Both the position numbers and the translations under genes were made by a program. Below the pieces are notes generated by a model. The model was not told where the DNA came from. It searched no databases and saw only the letters and a program-made list of their open reading frames with translations. Positions 12,594 to 24,687 of a stretch of 64,000 nucleotides of DNA are shown here, in pieces. This DNA comes from Rotaria macrura (Eukaryota > Rotifera > Eurotatoria > Philodinida > Philodinidae). How positions within the stretch are numbered: the first letter of the stretch is position 1; the number at the start of each line of letters is the position of its first letter. Location: NCBI GenBank assembly GCA_900239685.1, contig OENT01000010.1, positions 310,001 through 374,000 of the forward strand, in the 5' to 3' direction.

Positions 12594-15500
12594 ATGGCTG
12601 ACACAGTTGAGAAAGAAGCGCATCATGCAAGTTTTATTGCAGTTCATGTTGGTAGGGTAACTATAATACGACTTGTAAGATCTTGGCAATAAAGATTTAT
12701 GTTTTCTTAGGCGCTGGCCTTCAGTCTCAAGCACGATTATCCATTTATCGTGAAACGATAAACAAAGCTTGCTTAACAGGAATAAGAGCATTAAATAATG
12801 GAAAAACTGCATCTGAAGCAGCATGCATTGCAGTTGCTGCACTCGAAGTCATTTTTAAATTTGTATTTGTTGATGGACAACTTTTACTTTATTTATTAGG
12901 ACTGTCCATTGACAAATGCTGGTATAGGTTCTAATTTAACTTTAGACGGAAATGTTGAATGCGACGCTTCAATAATGGATGAAGAAAGTTATGGAGCCGT
13001 AGGAGCTGTTGCAGGTACTTAGTTTCTACATGTTTTACTGTATTGTCTAACTTGTGCTGCTTCGATTTGAAGGCGTTCGAAATCCGATCACATTGGCATG
13101 GGCCTTATTGCATACACAAAAACAAGGCATCATGGATGGCGGTCGAATACCACCATGGTAAATGAAGGAAAATATAAGTTTTTACTGAATCAGTCGAAGC
13201 AAGTAACGGATAAAATGACGAGATCAAAAATAAAAAGATCAGCCTCATACACGACAATTTTACATATTGGCCAACTTATCTCTTTCGGCAAGATCACACA
13301 ACAAGTGTATTGATAGATCAATGATAAATATTTGACGTGTGTTAGGCGGCTAGTTGCAGTGAATAGTTTTTCATATTACTGATCAAACTAAAAGAAAGGT
13401 TACTCTCTTTTGATACTTCTTTAAAGAATAACACACTCTGAAGAAGATGGAACTCGTGTTCATCGGCATTGCCGAAGTATGGATGGATACATGAACTGCA
13501 GCAATGATTGTAGCTCTTGTCATCTGAGTCATGGTTAAAGATATCTTCACAGTTACTACTCGAAAAACAAATAAGATTCAAAAATTCACACTCTCTTGCG
13601 GGTACCAATGCGACACTTTCGCAATTATGTAGAGGCAATGATTGTTGAGTTTGAATTGAAAGTAAAGTATTTAGAATAGTAAGAGTGAGCAAATCATGAA
13701 GGAAATTAGCAAATGTTTATTATGAATACGAGAAATACCGATCAAGTTTGAGTTTGCTTCAAAGAACTTATTACCGATTAGATTCTACTATGATTGTAAA
13801 AGAATTTCGAAAGCATGTGTATTGAGTGAAGTTATCACGCCTTGGAATTCAGTGGGCGAAACTGTAACGATTAAAAGAGAGCAACTGTTTTATTGCTCAA
13901 CTTTAAATTTATTTGAAATAAAATTCAAAAAACAAACTCTTAATTTAATTGCTTCATTCTTGAGTAACTGTCCAGTTTGTAAAAATGAGGGTCTCATTGA
14001 AATTTCCTTCGAGTTTCAGGATGTTACAATTAAATATCGCACACTAATTTGCCTTGTAGAATTATTTTCTCATTCAATGTTGACTACTATAATAACTTTT
14101 TATTTTTATTCGCCTGAGGGTACAAGTAATCTGTTTGTTCAAATTCTGAGATTTGAATATTTTTCGCTTTGACTAATGCATGTCGAGAGAAACTAATGTA
14201 AGAATTGACATTTATAAGCCCATAATGGAGTTATGTTTTACACGTATTTTTAACTGTCAGATGAAAATATTTATTATGCATCTACTCGCTTACAAATAAT
14301 TCAGAATTTTAACAGCCCCAGCCATAGTTTTGTGCTTGTTTACTTGAAACTTCACCGATTTCTTCAATCTCTTTCTACAATCTTTGCTCTCAAGAGAACG
14401 CGCAAAGAAAAGCATTTTCATTAATAACCATCAATTGTTCTTGAGATCAATCGAGAAGGCTTGTTTTGAACATGAAATCTTTATGAAAATATAACTCATT
14501 TGCATAGCTGATAAATAATATTTAACTTCTTTTATCGATTTAATAGTAAATAAATCTATATAAAAAGGTGTTTTTCTTTTGAAAATTTCTATATCTTGTA
14601 TATTCAATACGTCGTCTATTTCTTTCATAGCTTCCTTGTAGGTGACGGTGCCAAGCAATGGGCGCAAGAAAATGGTCTACCACTAATCGATGCTCAACAA
14701 ATGAAGACAGGTTTTATCCTATGATTTCGTACATGTAACAACAAAAACTTTTGATATGTTCTTCTATCTTGTTTCTTTAGAAAATAGCACTTACATGTTT
14801 GAAAAATACAAACGACGAATAGATGAAAACACGTCCGAGTCGACAAAAAGAATGAAAACGGTACTACACTAATATTGATATTATAGCCTTGTTGTTTTCT
14901 TTTTTTCTTTGTAGGATGATTTGGATGATATTAAACGATTAGATACAGTCGGTGCTATCGTTATTGATCGAAATGGTAATGTAGCAGCAGCTGCATCAAG
15001 TGGTGGAATACTTTTAAAACATTCTGGTCGTGTAGGACATTCATCCATGTAAGAAAACAAAACATAGCTTAAGCCATCAATAAATTGTCTTCTTCATCAA
15101 AAGGTTTGGTTGCGGTTGCTGGGCAGAACGTAAAGATGCATGTTCAATCGCAGTTGCGTCTTCAGGTGTTTAATAAACTATTCGAATTCATTTTCTTGAT
15201 TTAACTTTTCATTCTCAATTAGGTACAGGGGAATTTCTCATGAAAAGTCTTTTCTCAAAATCGATCAGTGATGCTTGCGCAATAGATGATCTAACACCAG
15301 AGACAGTACGACAACATGTCAATTCTATTTTTCTAAGTACGATACATTTGATTTTAAGCAATGAACATTTAATGAATACTAAAATAAAAATCATTTTAAG
15401 ATCGTCACATGACACCAACAAATGCTGAAAAATATTTCGGATTTATTCTATTAAAAATGATTTCAAATGAAGATCAAGATAGATTAGTTGAATTTCTTTG

Positions 15501-15682
15501 TGCACATAATACTCAAACAATGTTTATTGGTTATATGAATTCGCATCAAACCAAAACCACAGTAAATTTATACTTGTTCATTGAAAGAATATTTTGAGAA
15601 CTTTGCTTTCTAGACTTCACTTTCACAACTAAATGCCAATGATTCACTATCGATCAATATCGATTCAATTCGTTTAACATAG
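12594..15682 (+). CDS. TASP1: Taspase 1 (threonine aspartase, Ntn hydrolase)
   Basis: Eleven exons encode 364 residues: 12594-12651, 12711-12847, 12900-13014, 13073-13157, 14631-14710, 14781-14860, 14915-15048, 15104-15165, 15223-15336, 15401-15561 and 15614-15682 (1,095 nt). It belongs to the asparaginase-2 family: an inactive precursor cleaves itself, and the new N-terminal Thr becomes the nucleophile. Landmarks are HVGAGLQSQ near 18, [34 protein letters not shown], and the cleavage site [10 protein letters not shown] at Asp195/Thr196. Then come [14 protein letters not shown] and FGCGCWAE. In other animals taspase 1 cuts MLL-type histone methyltransferases and TFIIA. The protein is shorter than the human one (about 420), mainly in the linker before the active Thr. 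Intron 4 (13158-14630, 1.47 kb) has no recognisable gene. The exon 5 acceptor at 14630 was chosen because it restores CFLVG. Confidence 0.93.
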
Positions 15683-15953
15683 AAAGAATTTATTTTTCAA
15701 TTTCTTTTCTTGTAAATTATTTTTTGTCTGAAATTTATTTTCTTCTTGCATTCTTCTAATGTTCAGCAGTGCAAAAGATGTTCATCATTCAAAATGTTGA
15801 TAACAAAGAAGAAAAATCAACTTGATTGAAGAGAAAAAAAGAAGTATTATATGAAAGAAAAAAACTGGATGATTGTAACAATGAATCGATGTTATTTGAG
15901 CAGCTTTTGTTCACTAAATAAGAATAAAAAAAAATACAATAGAATGCGAGTTA

Positions 15954-16623
15954 CTAACAAGAAATGTGAATACTAACGTATTTTTCTTCTTTGAGACCGT
16001 CTTTGAAGTAGATAAATACTGGTGTTAAGCCATCTTCACGATAAAATTGAAGGACGACCATACCATCAATATTCATATTTTCACCAAGATAAAAACGATA
16101 TTCATCAAATTTACCAAGAATTTCTTTGGCTAATTTTGTCATACCAGCTTGAAATGGTTGCACACGATCAGGTGCATTTTTTTCAAGATGTTGTTTAAGT
16201 CTAATAAGAAAGAAAAAGTAAAGAGAAGTCGTGATCAAATTTTTTTCCATCTACTGTTTTGAATATGTTTTCAGCCAATCTTTGAAACTAGCTTTATCGA
16301 ATGGTGTTTCACATAATTTATGAGTAAGAACAACATTGATACCAGTGACTGCTGATGACGCAACGCCATGGTCTTCTTCAACGGCTTCACTCCCTTCAGG
16401 TGCTTTATTACCACCGATTAGTGAATCGTCAATATCATGGCTTTCAGTGATATTCTGCAACAGAAAGGAAACAAATACATTTCTCAATAGAATAAGTTGT
16501 ATGTAGCGATATAAAAGTTCGTACTTTGCCTTCGACTTCATAATAAACATCGTCAACAACCTTCATTGGATATGAATCGCTGCATAATTCATCACCAGTA
16601 AATATATCAATATAGACTTTCAT
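15954..16623 (-). CDS. TPT1: Translationally controlled tumour protein (TCTP)
   Basis: Three exons on the minus strand, 16623-16525, 16454-16255 and 16200-15954, encode 181 residues. The start MKVYIDIFTGDELCSDSYP is the classical TCTP N-terminus. NITESHDIDDSLIGGN matches TCTP signature 1 and LGENMNIDGMVVL with YREDG matches signature 2. TCTP is an abundant cytosolic calcium- and tubulin-binding protein with roles in growth and stress survival. The family normally ends FKDGLxxEKC. Here FKDGLKEEKY is followed by seven extra codons (VSIHISC) that begin with a GTTAGT, a plausible donor, so the true protein may splice to a short last exon or to the UTR. It is convergent with taspase 1 (stops 271 nt apart) and divergent from the DLK/LZK kinase. 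Confidence 0.93.
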
Positions 16624-17207
16624 GATTGCTATTGATTTGAAAAAATTAAATTACAGCAGCAAAAATATTTTCTTAAACAAGAAAAAAAGGAAACTAGAAT
16701 TAGTTAGAAGTTACGCAAAAGATAACAAAAGAAGTAAATGCCGTCAGTAAACACACAAAAGTAATGTCGAATGACTCATAAGCACATCGAATCGAATCGA
16801 AATCTGTATCATCAAGACAGAATTTTATAGAGGTTTCATCATGAAATATATATAGTTCATTCAAGTTTTTCTTTTCTATTTCATTAAGTGAATTTTCTAT
16901 TTGATTATGATGGAAAATGATTTAAAAATTGTGTTTATAGATTGTATTAGTTTGATGCAGTGCCATCAGTGAGAGGTTTTGTTGTAAAATTTGATTGGTT
17001 ACATGAAAAAAGAAATAAACAAACACCATTGACGATTTTTGTATGGGCGTTATTTGCAACCATAACATCAATGCAAGCTTAAAGGAATCGAACGAAAGAA
17101 AAATGACAATTTAGCTATTGTGCAAGAATTTTTCAGAAAAACCACGTTTGTTTTTAGAAGCTACCAAGAGGTAGCCGATTCTAAGTCGAAATTGTAACTC
17201 AGTAGAT
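16624..17207. promoter_or_regulatory. Shared divergent promoter region of TCTP (-) and DLK/LZK kinase (+)
   Basis: The 584 bp between two opposite start codons must hold the 5' UTRs and promoters of both genes. It is AT-rich with no clear TATA box. Minus-strand CTGTAATTTAATTTTTTC near the TCTP ATG looks like a short leader. Function is inferred only from position. Confidence 0.5.
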
Positions 17208-20200
17208 ATGTCACCAGCACCGGATTTAAATGAAGAAACAATTATTTTGAATCCACTGCCTATACCTTCTACTTTGAATGTTAATTTATCATCGGATGAG
17301 TTCGATCATAATCCACCAAATGAAACAAGTTTAGAAATTGGGTTAGTTCGTTTTTTTACCCAAATTTTGTTTTCTATTTTATGATGACGTGTAATTACTA
17401 GATCACTACGGATGGATCCCATGGAAAGTATTGATCTATCCGATGTTGAACCACCTACAACAACAAATGAGCCTACTATTCCATTAACAATATGCTCAGC
17501 ACCATCAACACCAACGGGAGAGCGTGATCCACCAGTAGCATTTCGAAGGGCTTCGATTACGACACTCAGTAATAATGAACTTGCTCGTGTTGATATAAGA
17601 CGTCAATCTGTAACAAGTACCGGTGGTACAAACAGTGATGATAATAATGGCTTATTCGATACATTTTTGGGTTGTTTAAAACCAATTTTTTCTGCCGTGA
17701 ATAAAATTGGTGAAAATATAAAATCATCTAGAGATGGAACAAATACATCATCAAAAACAAATGATGATTGGGATATTCCAATTGATAATATTTTGAATGA
17801 TTTACTATTCATTGGTACTGGCATCGAAGGTTCAGTTTATCTTGGTAAACTTGGTGGTAAAAATGTTGCATGTAAACAAGTAAAAACTCAAGCAGAAACA
17901 AATATTAAACATTTAAGAAAATTAAATCATGTGAACGTTATCAAATTTCGAGGTTTGTTGTCCTTCTCATTATTGATTATTTTATTTTATTTTCCTATCT
18001 TGCAGGTATTTCTGTCTCGCCCCCTCTCTTCTATATTGTGATGGAATATTGTCCCTATGGTTCACTGTACGATGTATTAAAACGACGTCGTGAAATAAGA
18101 TCTTGTACGAAACCAACACAAGTTCTTGATTGGTGCAAACAAATTGCTAGTGGTGTTGATTATTTACATGCAAATAAAATCGTTCATCGTGATTTAAAAT
18201 CACCCAATATACTTATTGCGGAGAATAATGTTTTGAAAATTTCGGATTTCGGTACCAGTAAACAATTACGAAGTAAACAAGGATACCACATGTCATTGAA
18301 TGGAACATCTGCTTGGATGGCACCAGAAGTCATAAGACACGAATCGTGTTCAGAAAAAGTTGATGTTTGGTATGATAAGATTTCTCCGAAGGGATTAGTA
18401 GTTCATAGGAAAAAATTTTGATATTAATTATTATTATATATTTTTTTATTACGAAGTTCGAACGAAAAATCCTCGAGTTAATTCAAGAAAGTAATAAAGA
18501 TGTACAATATCGTTCTATCATATAGAGTAATTTCAGATTAGAACATGAAATGAAATAAAGTAGTATTCAATTTTGTAAAACATGTCTCAGTCATGATATA
18601 ACTTGGTTAAGAAAAGATTGACCTTTCATAGGTCGACTACAACTTTAAGACACGAGCAATCATTCGAAGAGTCTTCGAATCTAAAATCGTATTGAAAAAG
18701 AGTGTGAGGATAATAAAAAAAAACGCGTAGATTACGATAGAACTATTCATTCTCTAATCTCTCGACTTTAATCGAATAATTTCTTCAGAAACAATTATTC
18801 ACAAATAGATTCTTTTACGATTCCCTGTACGATGTCTCGGAGGATGTCTCAGTCGTATTGGTTGCTTTTTCGTAAAAAACATATTATTAGCATGGATTAC
18901 AGTGAAGTCTGGTAAAGTCAGACAACAATTCATATGAGAACATTTCTTTCTTTTTAATTAATTTTATTTGATTCGATTAACTTTCTTACCAGATAGATCT
19001 ACGAAAATTTCTCTCAAACAACATACAGCTAAAGAAAAATGTTGAGTATGTACATCTGAAAAATAGTAGACATTTATGATCCATTTAGTTATTCTAATAA
19101 TACGAAAAATTCTATGAAAGAATTTAAAAAGTGATCATGACTTGGAATCTTCTCATTATACAATTAAGAAAGATATTTTTTTCTCATGCAAAAGCTTTAT
19201 TTTATAAACTTGAACCAAATCTGGATTTGTTTGTTTTAGGTCATTCGGTGTTGTTGTTTGGGAAGTATTAACATGTCAAGTACCATATCACAATTTAGAT
19301 CCAAATGCAGTCCTATGGGGTATGTTTATCTTAATAATGAATTTATTATGAATAGTTTTTGTCTTTTATTATTTTAGGCGTTGGTAAAGGTACGTTGAAA
19401 TTATCGATTCCAGAATCTGTCCCTGACGGTTTTAAACTACTAATGACATTGTGCTGGAATCAGCGACCATCAAATCGACCATCATTTCAACAGATAATAA
19501 AACATTTAAACGTCAGTGAACCTCAAATAGCTATATTTGAGGAAGAACAAGAATATGTTGAACTAACGCGCGCGTGGTCAGTTGAAATCAATGAAAAATT
19601 ATCACGCTTTCCAGCAATAGACATATCAGCAACTCTTGAAATGAGTAATGATGAATTATTGAAAAAACGTAAAGAAGAATTACAACAAATTTCTGATATA
19701 CGTTCTCATTATCAAACTAAATTACGAGAAGTTAATGGATTGTATATTGAATTGTCATCGTTAATGATGCAATTACAAAGACGTGAACAAGAAATCAAGA
19801 AAAAAGAACGTTTACTTAATATACAAAATCATTCGTCGCCCGGAAGTAATAATGGAAAAAAGCGATCAACTAATCCTATAGCAGAAGCAAGAAAGAAATC
19901 TTTACAATTAATTAGAGCAGCAAGGTTTACACCGGATGGGTTGAATATGAATCTAAGCCAAACATCACCCAAGCAAGGACAACCAATAAAATCAAATAAT
20001 GGATGTAAGTTTAGGTTTTTTGGTTTCAATCGAAACAGTTACATTCTAATGTATACATACATTCAATATAAAAAACATAGATAAGATTGACCGTAAAAAC
20101 ACCGGCATCGATTTATAGATTGAATTCATTCGATAATGTTTAAGAGTATTTTTTAAATTAAGAGGGAGAACAATTTAAATTTTATGGTGTTTTTATGGAT

Positions 20201-21971
20201 TTCCGATTGACTAAGAACGAATTTTCTGTTGGAAAGAAAAACATCAGTCATTTAAATTTCCAGTCAGTTAAAATAAACTCATGTACTTTCACTTAATTTT
20301 CATCGGTATGTTTTACATATGATTATTATTCTCAACGAATTTCTTATGGCCAGCAAACGTTCTTTGACTTAAAGAACGAATGAGATTCGTTATTTCTAAT
20401 CAATTGATTCTCTTTTGACTTGATGCATAGCATTTTCTAATATTTCATCGTGAGTACGAAATCATAATACTTCCTAGGCTTTTCAAAATTATATTTTCCT
20501 ACTATTTTCAATCACCGAAAGCTAATAATGGTTTCTCTTTTCCTGTGAATAATTGAATATGTTAATTTCTGGCGTGAAAAAAGTCCTCTGCTATTACTAA
20601 ACATTCGAGCAACATGTAAATAAATAAATTGCACAATACTAAGGAAATTACAATCTCATGCAAGAGATGATATTTTTTCTGTTCTTCGATTTCATGTTTT
20701 TTTCTTACATTGCATGATTTAGTATGTAATAATCAACCATCAAATAGTCCCGGTAATACTGTTTCAAATAATATTCCAACATCATCACCATTACATCCTA
20801 CAGTAGCAAATACTCAAGATTCATCGAGTATTAAAACTGCACAACGACGAAAAAAAGGTGCGGGACATCGTCGCACTAATAGCCGAGGAAGTACAGCATC
20901 ATGGACACCACCAAGCCTATCTGCCATCGCCGATCAAGAGCAAAAACGTACTTTGACATGTTTACAACCAAATACAATTTCAGAAACCTTTCCAAACGAT
21001 CTGAAATTGATTGCTCAAACCGACATGATTCCTATGACACCCATAAAATCTACCATACCATCAATTTCGGGTGATATTGATTTGAAGTCCAATCTCCACA
21101 ATAGACAATTAAATCCTAAAAATCTTAAACTTGATCTTCAGAATCCAATCGATTCACAACTATCATCAAATATTCAACAACGTCCATCCACTATATTTAC
21201 ATATGCTCAACGTAAATCGTCAAGTAGTGATCCAGAGGATTTAGATGAAAATCAACATCATAATCTTGCTCGACAACGTCGACGACGTAATTGTCTTGTA
21301 AATAACAAGGTATCATCACCATCGTCCGTAACAGTGAAGTCCATTAAATCAAATTCAATGGATCAACCATTTTCATTGATGGATGAATCAGAAAATCCAA
21401 CTCACATTATAGAGAACAAACATGATAACGAAAAATTAAATGATCCACGTAAATATCCAAGAAATGTTAGTTTTCAATTGACACCACCAACAACAACAGA
21501 TCGAAGTCCATCATCGTATCCATCAAGAAAAACATTCAAACGAGTAAATAAAAATTTATTCTTGTTGGTGTTTTTCGTTTTTATTAAATGAAACATTTGG
21601 TTTTCTTTTTGTTTATCTAGAATGTACCGTATAGTTCTTCTGAGGAAGGAGAAGTTGAAGAAATTCCCAGTGATCACTATGTCCTCGATGATGAAAAACA
21701 TCGAGCTAAACATGGAGATTTAAATCGTGATTCGAATGGAATATTTTCATCGGAAAGTGAAATCTATAATGAGCATACTCAACATTCATCATCATTAAAA
21801 AATGAAGGTAAAAAAAAAGATCAGAAACGAGTGCACAATGTTCTTATAATGGAAAAACTAAATTTAGGAATTTTTTCGGATGAAGGTGGTCAACTGTCTG
21901 ATGATCGACCTCAATCGCGTGAATCACTATTGAACAGTGAACCAGAACATGAATGGCTTAATCATGAATAG
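17208..21971 (+). CDS. Dual leucine zipper kinase family MAP3K (DLK/LZK, MAP3K12/13-like)
   Basis: Eight exons, 17208-17341, 17402-17952, 18006-18369, 19240-19319, 19378-20004, 20723-21543, 21621-21807 and 21868-21971 (2,868 nt), encode 955 residues. The kinase domain runs from about residue 178. It has a Gly-loop GTGIEGSV (183-190), VACK Lys203, HRDLKSPN with catalytic Asp291, DFG at 309-311, GTSAWMAPEVIR and an SFGVVVWEVLT helix. WNQRPSNRPSFQQI closes it. A basic leucine zipper/coiled coil follows (LLKKRKEELQQISDIR.. YIELSSLMMQLQRREQEI), then a long Ser-rich disordered tail with the acidic SSEEGEVEE motif typical of DLK/LZK. The family activates JNK/p38 through MKK4/7 and senses axon injury; orthologues are wallenda and DLK-1. 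A single gene probably stands for both vertebrate paralogues, so no symbol is given. Introns 3 (870 bp) and 5 (718 bp) are the only long ones and look empty. Confidence 0.95.
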
Positions 21972-22709
21972 TTAAAGAATTTTGAAAGTTGTCGTACTAT
22001 AATAATTAAAATAACAGTGACTTGTTCTTGTTTTTTTGTTTGTTTATTTCTTTTAATCAAAATTATAACGTCCACGTTGTTTCTTGCTTTTTTGTGTGCT
22101 AAGATTTTTCTAAATGTGTGCTTTCTTCTCTTTCGATTGTATTGTCTACGTTTACTTTATGTTGAACCGAAGAGCAAAATGCCTTTATTCATTGCTTGTA
22201 TATTCTATTTATTATTCTACGTTCTTTCATCGTGTACCCAAGGTACATGATGTTTTTCATCTGACATCTATTTTTCAATTATTCTTTTCTTTTATATGTT
22301 TTGTAAATGTCTCTTCTTGTATATGTTCTATAGCAAGTAGATTCTATTCGATCTTCTTTTGTGTTTGTCTTGTGTATTGTACTATTTTTTCAAACAGAGA
22401 TGTTTTTGTTTTTGTTTGGCAATGAGCAAAATCTTTGGAGAAGAAACTCTTTTGGTATATGTATATTCATATATATACATGCATTATGTCTTGTGTGATT
22501 ATGAAGTCGCATTTTGATTTTTTTTTCTTTACATTGTTTTATTTCGAATAGTTTCAAATTCTTTGTCTCATTACGTTTACAAATATTGTCTTAAGTGGAA
22601 TATAAACGAGATTTTTGATTTCCTTCAAGTGAAAGAAAATGTCCAGTCACACTATTTTTCTTTGTTTGTGCTCTAGATTGAAAATCGGACGAAAAATCAA
22701 TCATAAACA
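21972..22709. other. T-rich intergenic region (DLK/LZK 3' UTR and La promoter)
   Basis: Pyrimidine-rich + strand with several TTTTGTTT runs. Open frames here are artefacts of T richness. A CTCTAG acceptor-like site ends at 22676, 34 nt before the La ATG, and could be a 5' UTR splice or spliced-leader addition site. Confidence 0.45.
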
Positions 22710-24687
22710 ATGACAGATACTGTAGTACCAACAACTCATGAGAAAGAAATCTCATCAACTGAAGAATCTGTTGTCAATGATGATGTTGTTGCAACAATAA
22801 CAAAAACTAAAACGGTATGAAAAATAAAACTATTGAGATATGGTTTTTAAATACTAATTTGTTGATTGTTTTTTTTTTTTTGTTATTTCATTTTGTAGAT
22901 CAACCCTGATCATTCAGTCACTGTCACTACAACAGTCGATAAAATTGATCAGTGAGTAATTATGAATATTAAGTGAAGAAGACTGATTCTTGTTCGATTA
23001 AAGAGATATACAAATTACTATCGAATATTTTTGATTGAAAAAACGATATTCTCTATAATGGATATTTTTTCCTATCAAAATTCATTGACGATAGAATACA
23101 TTTAATGATAAAATTTTATAAGACGTTTGTTTTTGTATCTGTATTCTAGAACTAATGGTGATAGTGTTCATACAACTCTAGTTGAAACAACTTCAACAAC
23201 ATCATCAATTTCGGATCCTGATCTTCACAAAAAGATCATACGTCAAATTGAATACTATCTTAGTGATGTTAACATGGTTCGAGATAAGTTTCTAAAAACC
23301 GAAGTAACAAAAGATGAAGGTTGGATACCACTATCAGTTTTAACAACATTCAAACGTCTTCAATCATTGACAACTGATTTTAACACTATTATTGATGCAT
23401 TGAAAAAATCGGTTTCAGGTCTCTTACAAATCGATGAAACACAACACAAAATTCGTCGTCACCCAGAACGACCATTGCCGAATAGTCAAGCCGAACTTGA
23501 ATTACAATTACGCAATCGTACGGTTTATGTAAAAGGTTTTCCAACAACAAACGATATTACTATTGACAAATTACTTAATTTCTTTGAGAAGTAATATTTT
23601 ATTTTGTGTGCTTTCATTATCATCATGTGTTTTGTTATTCGATTTTATTAATTTTTAGATTTGGTTCAATAGAAAGTGTTCAAATGAAAAAACAATTTAA
23701 ATCTAAAGATTTCAATGGTGCTGCTTTCGTTGTTTTCTCAACAGAGGAAAAAGCACGAGAATTCGTTGAAAAATCAAAAGCAACACCTATTAAATATGAT
23801 GATGATACTGCATTGGAATGTTCATTACAAGATGATTTCTATAAAAAGAAAGCATTGGAATCAGCAAATGGTGGAAAATCAATGGATGATGATACAAAAG
23901 AAAAACGAGCAAATGATAAACAAGCACGAAAAGATAAACGAAAAGAAGAATTAGAAAAGAAAACAAATGAACATTTGGAAAAGTTAAATAATGAAAATTT
24001 AACCGGTGCCTTAATTCATCTTGCTGGTATGAATTAATGTTGTTTGTGTATTCTTTGAATCGTTTATTTTCTTGTCTTGTTTTCAATGTGAAGGTATGAC
24101 CGCAAATGTTACACGAGAATTAATTAAAGCTAAATTTAATCCATTTACAAAAATGCCTTGGATCGATTTCAATAAGGGTGATGCTGAAGTAAAATAATTA
24201 ATAATGAAAGATTTCCGAATCGTAATCAACATTGAATGTTTATATTTAGGCATGGGTACGATTAAATGAAGCTAATACAGCAAAAGATGTTTTAGAAAAA
24301 GTCTTAGCAGCTGGACAAGGCAAACTTGTCATTGATAGTAAAGAAATCAACTCTCGGGTAGTTGAAGGTGAAGAAGAAGCTCAATTCTGGAAAGAAGCTA
24401 ATGAAAAACGTGCAGTGGAAAGAACCAAGAAACATGACCGATTCACCGGAGGTAAACGGGGTGGAGGACGTGGAAAACGAAACCGTCGTGGTGGTGGTGG
24501 TGGTGGTTTTGGACAAAAACGGAAACGTGATCAAGGTTAGTTTAAATCGACATCTTTATTCACATGACACATTTCTATGGTTCTCATTGTAGAACAAGAT
24601 GGTGGTAGTGAATCAGGTGATAACGACGACGAACAATCGGCTGAATCGAAATCACAAAAAAAAGTCAAAGGCACAACGGATGATTAA
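22710..24687 (+). CDS. SSB: La protein (La autoantigen homologue, RNA polymerase III transcript chaperone)
   Basis: Seven exons, 22710-22814, 22899-22951, 23150-23590, 23659-24026, 24094-24188, 24250-24535 and 24593-24687 (1,443 nt), encode 480 residues. After a Thr/Val-rich N-terminus comes the La motif (about 75-165: IRQIEYYLSDVNMVRDKFL, then GWIPLSVLTTFKRL). RRM1 follows at about 176-250 (RTVYVKGFPTT, with NGAAFVVF as RNP1), then a charged Lys/Glu helix. A C-terminal xRRM begins near 312 and ends in a long basic helix. The tail has an Arg/Gly-rich block (GGKRGGGRGKRNRRGGGGGG) and an acidic Ser-rich end with basic clusters suited to nuclear localisation. La binds the 3' oligo-U of nascent Pol III transcripts. 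The domain order is that of genuine La, not LARP4/6. AATAAA at 24873 is a likely poly(A) signal. Confidence 0.95.

Noticed and set aside
13342..14172. Two 116-codon ORFs (minus 13342-13692, plus 13822-14172) in taspase intron 4, one with Cys/His residues
   Set aside because: Cys/His spacing matches no zinc-binding domain, there are no splice partners, and the intron is needed for the taspase frame.
22017..22425. Hydrophobic ORFs after the DLK/LZK gene
   Set aside because: Phe/Leu/Cys content follows from T-rich DNA; this is probably 3' UTR.
23790..24086. 98-codon minus-strand ORF opposite La exon 4
   Set aside because: Antisense shadow of the Lys/Glu-rich linker of La.
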